Shown: positions 58,701 through 64,000 of the stretch, piece after piece
How positions within the stretch are numbered: position 1 is the stretch's first letter
Layout: each line of letters opens with the position of its first letter
NCBI GenBank assembly: GCA_965261105.1
Contig: CBDHCM010000006.1
Coordinates: 3,720,001 to 3,784,000, forward strand
Reading direction: 5' to 3'
Source of the DNA: Aldehydirespirator sp965261105
Lineage (GTDB): Bacteria > Actinomycetota > Acidimicrobiia > Acidimicrobiales > Aldehydirespiratoraceae
DNA: 64,000 bases
Notes under the pieces: generated by a model
Seen by the model: the letters and a program-made list of their open reading frames with translations, nothing else
The model's database searches: none
Told to the model about the DNA's origin: nothing
Translations under genes and position numbers: made by a program

Positions 58701-59081
58701 ATGACTCCGGAGGTCGAGCGAGCAGTCGAGGAACTCCGTGCCTGCTTCGCTGACACCGAGGTCGACGCCGTCGGCACGGGCGATGGTGGCGCCCGCGTCA
58801 CCATCGCCCGCGTCGATCCCGGGGGTGCGTACGTGCAACGCGAGACGTGGGTCCGATTCGCGATCAGCTACCAGTACCCCCACGCTGACGTGTACCCACT
58901 GTTCGTACGCCCTGACCTCGCCCGTGCCGATGGCCAGCCACACGGCGAGGGCATCGCGCAAGCTGAGTTTCACAGCGAGAAGGCGCTGCAGCTATCCAGA
59001 CGAAGCAACCGGCTGAACCCGGCAACCGACACAGCCGCGCTCAAGGTCACGAAGGTCCTTGAGTGGCTGCGAACGTTATGA
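58701..59081 (+). CDS. E2-like conjugation protein without a canonical catalytic cysteine
   Basis: 126-aa protein similar in layout to prokaryotic E2 families (Prok-E2_E type). The core stretch FAISYQYPHADVYPLFVRPD has the E2 'YP..YP' pattern, followed by EFHSEKALQLSRRSNRLNPA and a terminal helix. The only Cys is in the first helix (LRACFADTE), not after the YP block, so a classical thioester role is doubtful. ATG 58701 has GGAGG 5 bp upstream; ATG 58689, overlapping the UBL stop, is the alternative. Its stop overlaps the JAB-E1 start by 4 bp. Confidence 0.72.
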   Translation: MTPEVERAVEELRACFADTEVDAVGTGDGGARVTIARVDPGGAYVQRETWVRFAISYQYPHADVYPLFVRPDLARADGQPHGEGIAQAEFHSEKALQLSRRSNRLNPATDTAALKVTKVLEWLRTL

Positions 59082-60496
59082 CTGGCCCCTTCAGCCTCCG
59101 ATTGCCACTGGGGATGTGGGCAACACTCGAGGAGCACCTCTTCCAAGCCGACGAGGACGAGCACGGGGCTGTCATCGGGGCTGCCGTCGTCGAGACAGCC
59201 CGTGGGTGCCAGTTGCTGGGCCGCAGGCTGTTTCTCGCCACCGATGGAACCGACTATGTGCCAGGCCAGCGTGGCTACCGCATGCTTACGGCCGACTTCG
59301 TCAGACGCTGCGCTCTGACCTGCGCCGACGAAGGACTCGCCTACCTCGCTATCCACAATCACCCAGGCGTCCATAGGGTCGCCTTCTCCGACGATGACAT
59401 GGCGTCGCATCGCCGGGGCTACCCCGCTCTTCTCGACATTCTTGACGGTCCGCCCGTTGGGGCGCTCGTGTTTGCTCGTCAAGCTGTGGCAGGCGACATC
59501 TGGGTATCTCCCACCCAACGCATGGAACTCGACCGCGCTGTTATTGTCGGAGAGTCGCAGCAGGTCCTCTATCCCGCACCGCGGAAGCCAGCCGATGCCA
59601 CCGCCCGATACGACCGCCAGGTACGCCTGTTCGGAGACCGCGGTCAGGACCTCCTCGCCGCTCAGAAGGTCGGCGTCGTGGGAGCCGGAGGCGCCGGCTC
59701 TCTCATCAACGAGTACCTCGCCCGTCTCGGCGTCGGACATGTCGTTGTCATCGATTCGGAGCGAGTCGACCGAACAAACTGTCCGAGGCTCGTCGGTGCC
59801 CGTCCAAGTGACCTGGGCACTCGGTGGCTTCCGGGCCTGTTGGCTCGCATGCTACGAAAGGAGGCTGCGCTCAAGGTCGACATTGCCAAGCGAGTGGCCC
59901 GGGAGGCAAATCCCCGAATCCGAATCGATGCGGTCGAAGGTGACGTTGTGGAGCCAGCCATGGTTGAGCGGCTCCTCGACTGCGACGCGATCTTCTTGGC
60001 AGCCGACAGCATGAGAGCGCGCCTGGTTGTCAACGCCGTCTGCCATCAGTACCTGATCCCAACATGGCAGGTCGGCGCAAAGGTCCAGGTCAACGAGGAA
60101 TCAGGCGACATCGAGGAGATCTTCTCCGCGGTCCGCCAACTCGTCCCCGGAGAAACGTGCCTATGGTGCAACGGGCTCGTGAATCCCACTCGCCTAGCGG
60201 AGGAGGCCGCGTCTCCCGAGCAGCGAGCAGCGCAGCAGTACATCGATGAGATCCCTGCACCGAGCGTCATCACCCTCAACGCTGTCGCAACCGCGCACGC
60301 CGTGAACGACTACCTCTTCGCCACCGTGGGCCCAAGTCGCGCTGGTGACGTGGACCAAGAAATCACCTGGACTAAGCACCGCCCGCTAGATCCTCAGCCA
60401 GCAATCGAACGCCCGCGCCAAGACGCGGACTGCACGGAATGCCGCGGCCGCCTCGGAGCAGGTCCACTCCAGCGCCTACCGGTACGGTTCATATGA
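59078..60496 (+). CDS. JAB deubiquitinase-E1 activating enzyme fusion
   Basis: 472-aa two-domain protein. The N-terminal JAB/JAMM protease has all ligands: Glu28, His93 and His95 in AIHNHPG, Ser104 and Asp107 in AFSDDD. The C-terminal ThiF/E1 domain (about 175-460) has RYDRQVRLFGDRGQD, the ATP loop VGAGGAGS (201-208), Asp226 in VIDSERVDRTNCPRL, and two zinc Cys pairs CLWC (361-364) and CTEC (452-455). It would trim the UBL to its Gly and adenylate it. No catalytic Cys can be assigned with confidence. The ATGA overlap fixes the start. Confidence 0.9.
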   Translation: MTGPFSLRLPLGMWATLEEHLFQADEDEHGAVIGAAVVETARGCQLLGRRLFLATDGTDYVPGQRGYRMLTADFVRRCALTCADEGLAYLAIHNHPGVHRVAFSDDDMASHRRGYPALLDILDGPPVGALVFARQAVAGDIWVSPTQRMELDRAVIVGESQQVLYPAPRKPADATARYDRQVRLFGDRGQDLLAAQKVGVVGAGGAGSLINEYLARLGVGHVVVIDSERVDRTNCPRLVGARPSDLGTRWLPGLLARMLRKEAALKVDIAKRVAREANPRIRIDAVEGDVVEPAMVERLLDCDAIFLAADSMRARLVVNAVCHQYLIPTWQVGAKVQVNEESGDIEEIFSAVRQLVPGETCLWCNGLVNPTRLAEEAASPEQRAAQQYIDEIPAPSVITLNAVATAHAVNDYLFATVGPSRAGDVDQEITWTKHRPLDPQPAIERPRQDADCTECRGRLGAGPLQRLPVRFI

Positions 60497-60579
60497 TCGG
60501 CCTCAAGGATGCCAGCAGCACCCCAACAGGTTGCGACGAACCCCCACTCGCATAGTTGGTTTCCGAGGGGAGAAGAACA

Positions 60580-60999
60580 GTGACATTCACAAGACGACGA
60601 GGACCGCACTCGGTGCAATGTACGCCAATCGCAAAGAACGGTAGGCGATGCACCCACTGGACCACCAACAAGAACGGTGATTGTGGGAGACACCGCCCGC
60701 AGGCGTCAGAGCCACCCTTGCCCCCGCCGCCTCCAATTCGCCCCGAACCGCCGCTCATACCGGTAGGTCAGGAGCCTTCTGATCGCGGTCGGCTTAGCAC
60801 AAGGCCCCTTTCACCCGCTACCGGCCTCGGTCTCACCGTTGCTGCTGCAATAGCCGTCGTGGCCTGGTTCCTGCTCTGGTGGTTGGGACTCATCTTCGCG
60901 GCACTATTCCTCCTCCTCTTGTACCCGCTTGGCGTGGTTCCACGACGTCGCACTGGCTCCCAGCGCGCAGCCGATGATCAGGAAGCCGACTCCGCATAG
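60580..60999 (+). CDS. Zinc-binding, membrane-anchored protein of the ubiquitin-like operon
   Basis: 139-aa protein, not recognised at gene level. The N-terminal Cys/His cluster CTPIAKNGRRCTHWTTNKNG ending DCGRH is a small zinc-binding pattern (C-x9-C-x10-C-x2-H). A Pro-rich linker and a C-terminal hydrophobic region with two helices (TVAAAIAVVAWFLLWWLGLI, FAALFLLLLYPLGVV) follow. GTG 60580 has AGGGGAG upstream. It lies 83 bp after the JAB-E1 gene on the same strand and may be a target or effector of the conjugation system (inference). Confidence 0.65.
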   Translation: MTFTRRRGPHSVQCTPIAKNGRRCTHWTTNKNGDCGRHRPQASEPPLPPPPPIRPEPPLIPVGQEPSDRGRLSTRPLSPATGLGLTVAAAIAVVAWFLLWWLGLIFAALFLLLLYPLGVVPRRRTGSQRAADDQEADSA

Positions 61000-61005
61000 C
61001 TGCAC

Positions 61006-61105
61006 AGTCGCGTGCCAAGGAGGTCGCGATCTGTTGCCTGCTGACTCCGGACCAACCCCACGGCGTCCGTCAAGTAGCCCGCCACATTCAACCGCGCCCC
61101 AGCGC
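61006..61105 (+). pseudogene. Relic of the nuclease/winged-helix gene
   Basis: GCCAAGGAGGTCGCGATCTG continuing through GACCAACCCCACGGCGTCCG and AAGTAGCCCGCCACAT matches 50,872-50,965 inside the winged-helix part of the gene at 50,547 with few changes. No flanking parts are left and the reading frame ends. The rest of 61,000-61,210 holds no gene I can support. Confidence 0.75.
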
Positions 61106-61210
61106 CACCACCGTTGGCCAGCGACCAGCAGACCTGTCGCTAGGACACGGCATCAACAGCCCGCAGCACGACGTAGCGCCCATCGGTCCGGGCTCGTAAC
61201 GTCTGGGCCC

Positions 61211-62164
61211 TTAGTCGAGCGTCCCGGGGGCCACGGTCAGTCGGCATAGGAGGCGCATGTGTGGTGGGGCGTTCGGCCCGTTCGCTTGAGCGACAGCGAT
61301 TGACACTGGGCGGCTTGTGTCGAGGTAGCCGTGAATCTCCGAGAGCAAGTAGTCGGGTACCCAGCCGACTCGTTTGCCATTTATCGCGAAGTGAAGCGCT
61401 TGAGGATTGTGCTGGTTGTTGGGTTCAGCCACGAGGTCGAGGGGTGAGTCCGCAGCGAGGTCCTCGATGAGTCGGCTCACGGTGTCGGGGTCCCGTTCGT
61501 CTGCGTGGCGGGTGCCGGACACGAGAAACACGCGGACGAGCATGCCATCGGCCATTTCCGTGGGTTCGGGCACTACCTGAATGGTGTCATGGGGCGAATC
61601 GGGTGACCGTGCCAGCAGTTCCACGGGTGTGGCGTCTTCACGGGTGAGTCCCAGTGCGTCCAACACGGCGTCGTAGTGAGGATCAGCCGCACTGGTGAGC
61701 CGGAGGGCGAAGTACGGGAAGAGTTCGCTTGATTTGTAGGTCTCCTCCAGGCGCGGGAAGGCGGGGAAGGGCTGGAACCGCTCGTGGGACTTGGCTTCGT
61801 CGACATATGAGAACGTGAACTCGTCGCCGGTGTACACGAGCCACCCGACATGCACCAGGCTCCGGGTTGCTTGATCCTGCCAGATCACACGGAATTCTCG
61901 ACGCTGATCCCGTCGCTCCTGACGTAGCGCCGGGATCCCGATCTCGGTGTGATCGTCGCCGTGTTCCACGATCAAGCGCAGGCGCCCACCTAGGGCGAAG
62001 GCGTACTCGTTGAGCGTGGACACGTGCATGTCGGACTGGTGCTCGATGCGCGAGACGCCGGATTGGGTCGTACCGATCGTGGTAGCGACCTCTGCTTGTG
62101 ATCGTCCGAGCCGCCTTCGCAACTCCGACAAGGTCAGCACCGATGGCGGGGATGGATCAGTCAC
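61211..62164 (-). CDS. HTH-HIRAN regulator of the CBASS locus
   Basis: 317-aa protein. An N-terminal Xre-type HTH (LSELRRRLGRSQAEVATTIG, then TTQSGVSRIEHQSDMHVSTL) is followed by a HipA-N-like middle region (GDEFTFSYVDEAKSHERFQP, FPYFALRL). A C-terminal HIRAN domain (about 215-310) has LVAEPNNQHNPQALHFAING and KRVGWVPDYLLSEIHGYL. HIRAN domains bind 3' ssDNA ends or damaged DNA in known cases. It is divergent from capV by 53 bp, so it may repress CBASS and release it on DNA-end sensing (inference). Confidence 0.85.
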   Translation of the reverse strand: MTDPSPPSVLTLSELRRRLGRSQAEVATTIGTTQSGVSRIEHQSDMHVSTLNEYAFALGGRLRLIVEHGDDHTEIGIPALRQERRDQRREFRVIWQDQATRSLVHVGWLVYTGDEFTFSYVDEAKSHERFQPFPAFPRLEETYKSSELFPYFALRLTSAADPHYDAVLDALGLTREDATPVELLARSPDSPHDTIQVVPEPTEMADGMLVRVFLVSGTRHADERDPDTVSRLIEDLAADSPLDLVAEPNNQHNPQALHFAINGKRVGWVPDYLLSEIHGYLDTSRPVSIAVAQANGPNAPPHMRLLCRLTVAPGTLD

Positions 62165-62182
62165 GGAGATGCGACTCCGGGG

Positions 62183-62217
62183 TTGACAACATGTTGATGT
62201 GATACTACACTGACGTT
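62183..62217 (+). promoter_or_regulatory. Leaderless promoter and operator of capV
   Basis: TTGACA (62,183-62,188), 17 bp, then TACACT (62,206-62,211) place the transcript start at about 62,218, the A of the capV ATG, so the mRNA is probably leaderless. CAACATGTTG, a perfect 10-bp palindrome (62,187-62,196), overlaps the -35 edge and spacer and is a likely repressor site. Confidence 0.75.
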
Positions 62218-63333
62218 ATGTTCGCAGTGGTGGACCCTAGAGTCGAGTCGAGGAGCGGCATGACAGAAAGCCGGATCGCCAAGCAAGAGAGCGCCGACGA
62301 CCGTCCTCAGGCCGCCCGCGACCACGTCATCGGTGTCGAGTCCGATTCCACCCCCGCCGGGTCGCCGGGTCCGAGCACTCCGCTCCTCCAAGTGCTCGCG
62401 CTTGACGGAGGCGGGCTGCGCGGGATCTTCACTGCAGCAACGCTGGCCGCCTGGGAAGAGGACTTCAACACGCCGATCGCTGATCACTTCGACCTCGTCG
62501 TCGGGACCTCGACTGGCGGCATCATCGCACTCGCTCTTGGACTCGGCGTGTCCCCGGCTGAGGTCTTGTCGATCTATCTCGAACACGGCGACCGCATCTT
62601 CCCACGGGCGAGGCGAGCACGTCACGGGTTGTTGCGACGACTCCTGCGGCCTCGATACGACGCCGCCGAGTTGCGAGCTGTGCTGCAGGACCGCTTTGGA
62701 GATCGGCTTCTTGGCGATTCGAGGGTCCGGATCGCCATTCCTAGCTACGACCTGGCCGCGGATCGCGTCCATTTGTTCCGCACCCCTCACCATCCAGATC
62801 TTCGACGCGACTGGCGAGTGCCGGCCGTGGACGTGGCTTTGGCCACTGCGGCGGCGCCGCTGTTCCTCCCCGCTCACCTGGTGGAGGCGCACCGTCTGAT
62901 CGACGGCGGTGTGTGGGCCAACAACCCGACGCTGGTGGGGGTGGCGGAGTGCTTCGACCGTCTCCGGGGAGAGCGCGGCCGCATCCGCGTCCTCAATGTG
63001 GGGACCACGAGCGAAATCCGCGAACGGCGGGCCGCCCTCGACAACGGGGGCTTGCTCGCATGGCGCTCAGATGGCTCCGACGTGATGCTGCGGGGGCAGT
63101 GCCTAGCGGCCACCAACCATGCTCAGCTCATTCTTGGGCGACCCAACGTGGTGCGGGTGGACGTGCCGACCCCCGAGGGCCTGCACAAGCTTGATTCGGT
63201 GACCGCACCGGACCTGATCGGACGCGCCCACGCTGAGAGCCGCACCCGGTCGCCTGCACTGGCCAGCTTCTTCCAGCACTCCCCCTCTCGGTACACCCCC
63301 TTCTATGGCAAGGAGCTCACCCATGCCCAATAG
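62218..63333 (+). CDS. capV: Patatin-like phospholipase, CBASS effector CapV
   Basis: 371-aa patatin-fold phospholipase. LALDGGGLRGIFTAATLAAW gives the oxyanion loop (63-69), VVGTSTGGIIALALGLG the nucleophile Ser98 (G-T-S-T-G), and LIDGGVWANNPTLVGVAEC the catalytic Asp229. The first ~55 residues are a poorly conserved extension. When the neighbouring CD-NTase makes its cyclic nucleotide the effector degrades membrane phospholipid and kills the infected cell. The ATG 62218 start fits the promoter; ATG 62260 is possible. It overlaps the CD-NTase start by 11 bp. Confidence 0.92.
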   Translation: MFAVVDPRVESRSGMTESRIAKQESADDRPQAARDHVIGVESDSTPAGSPGPSTPLLQVLALDGGGLRGIFTAATLAAWEEDFNTPIADHFDLVVGTSTGGIIALALGLGVSPAEVLSIYLEHGDRIFPRARRARHGLLRRLLRPRYDAAELRAVLQDRFGDRLLGDSRVRIAIPSYDLAADRVHLFRTPHHPDLRRDWRVPAVDVALATAAAPLFLPAHLVEAHRLIDGGVWANNPTLVGVAECFDRLRGERGRIRVLNVGTTSEIRERRAALDNGGLLAWRSDGSDVMLRGQCLAATNHAQLILGRPNVVRVDVPTPEGLHKLDSVTAPDLIGRAHAESRTRSPALASFFQHSPSRYTPFYGKELTHAQ

Positions 63334-64000
63334 CAACCTCCAAGTGGTCTCGCGCCTGCTCGGCGCCACGGTCGAGGAACTCGACATCTCACCCCTGCAG
63401 TATGAACTGGCAGTTCGCCGATACTCGGACCTCGGCCAATGGCTGGTCGCCCTAGGCATCGGCGATCCCGACGTGTACCCACAGGGCTCGTTCCGGCTGG
63501 GAACGGTGCTGCGACCGACCGCCGGCGGGGACTTCGACATCGACCTGGTCTTCCTCCGATTCCTGGCCAAGGAGTCGATCACCCAGGAGGAACTCCGCGC
63601 CCAGGCTGGGAAACTGCTGAGGGATTACATCGCCGCACGCGGAGCCAGCAACGGGAACCCAGAACTGAAGGAGCGAGGCCGCTGCTGGGAATTCGTCTAT
63701 ACGGGCGACCGCTTCCACATGGACGTGCTGCCGGTCATCCCCGATCCCGACGGCGACGAAACCGCCGTCCTGCTGTCAGATCGTGACCTGTTCTTGTGGC
63801 AACACAGCAACCCGATCGGATACGCCGACTGGTTCTGGAGTTCCATGGGGGAGGCCGTTGGCGTCGCCAGAGCGCAACTGGCTGCGGCGCTAAGCCGAGA
63901 CGTCGAAGACGTTCCTCAGTGGCTGGTGAGAACTACCCTGCAACGTGTGGTGCAGTTGCTGAAGCTGCACCGCGACAGGTTCTTCCAGAGCGACCCCCAC
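63323..64000 (+). CDS. CD-NTase (cGAS/DncV-like nucleotidyltransferase), 3' end outside window
   Basis: First 226 codons of a CBASS cyclic-oligonucleotide synthase. The active site is YPQGSFRLGTVLRP (Gly55-Ser56) followed by GGDFDIDLVFLRF (Asp70/72/74) and the third Asp134 in FHMDVLPVIPD. RTTLQRVVQLLKLHRDRFF is the usual start of the helical spine. GGAG lies 10 bp before the ATG inside capV. The CapV effector suggests a 3',3'-cGAMP-type product (known for CapV systems). Any Cap2/Cap3 genes would lie beyond the window. Confidence 0.93.
   Translation, partial: MPNSNLQVVSRLLGATVEELDISPLQYELAVRRYSDLGQWLVALGIGDPDVYPQGSFRLGTVLRPTAGGDFDIDLVFLRFLAKESITQEELRAQAGKLLRDYIAARGASNGNPELKERGRCWEFVYTGDRFHMDVLPVIPDPDGDETAVLLSDRDLFLWQHSNPIGYADWFWSSMGEAVGVARAQLAAALSRDVEDVPQWLVRTTLQRVVQLLKLHRDRFFQSDPH

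Noticed and set aside
58417..60496. CBASS type II ancillary genes (Cap2/Cap3)
   Set aside because: Cap2 is an E2-E1 fusion and Cap3 a separate JAB; here JAB is fused to E1, E2 is separate and a UBL gene is present, so this is a different system next to CBASS.

Overview
The window comes from a high-GC Gram-positive bacterium, most likely an actinobacterium and possibly of the Acidimicrobiia type. The reasons are GTG starts, ATGA/GTGA overlapping operons, coproheme decarboxylase HemQ, HpnCDE squalene synthesis, a CIRCE-controlled groEL, an actinobacterial Tad pilus locus without an outer-membrane secretin, and a LytR_C protein. The lineage is inferred; there is no rRNA to confirm it.

Bases 1-46,100 look like chromosomal backbone. 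1-6.4 kb carries the meta-cleavage branch of homoprotocatechuate (4-hydroxyphenylacetate) breakdown (hpaE, hpaF, an hpaG-like hydrolase, hpaH and a partial succinate-semialdehyde-type dehydrogenase). A DUF5615/DUF433-like toxin-antitoxin pair lies inside it. 6.5-12 kb has an AIM24 protein, a coiled-coil membrane protein, and a cobalamin block (riboswitch, btuF, btuC, btuD, cobO) with a decayed cobS tail. 12-25 kb holds a lipoprotein polysaccharide deacetylase, two related methyltransferases, GtrA, acyl-CoA thioesterase, a DUF559 protein, a secreted glucose/sorbosone-dehydrogenase-like protein, acetoacetyl-CoA synthetase, PAC2, Nudix and hemQ. Three ~102-bp interspersed repeats with conserved ends and variable cores are scattered here. 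A lower-GC antiphage-type dCTP deaminase (AvcD-like) with a small partner sits at 25.2-27.2 kb. 27.5-37 kb has fdhD, nitrobindin, groEL with CIRCE, a MoaD/ThiS protein, glycerate kinase, a LytR_C protein and hpnE-hpnD-hpnC. 37.3-46.1 kb is a Tad/Flp pilus locus led by two large Thr/Pro-rich secreted proteins.

From 46.2 kb, and clearly after tRNA-Thr (48,056), the window becomes an accessory defence island. It holds two IS1380-family elements (one complete with a 5-bp target duplication, one truncated), a HEPN-MNT pair, a Doc-type toxin-antitoxin operon whose third gene is split by the IS, relics of two darTG modules with one intact darG, and a nuclease/winged-helix gene behind a perfect 28-bp palindrome. 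Next comes an Xre-ImmA pair divergent from a ubiquitin-like conjugation operon (UBL, E2-like, JAB-E1 fusion, zinc/TM protein). Last is a CBASS locus (HTH-HIRAN regulator, patatin phospholipase CapV, CD-NTase running off the end).

The most interesting part is 57.4-61.0 kb. It is a compact ubiquitin-like operon with a complete JAMM site, a UBL ending in Gly plus a four-residue tail, an E2-like protein with no cysteine in its core, and a divergent Xre/metallopeptidase switch sharing an inverted-repeat promoter region. It adjoins CBASS and may be an incompletely described anti-phage conjugation system.
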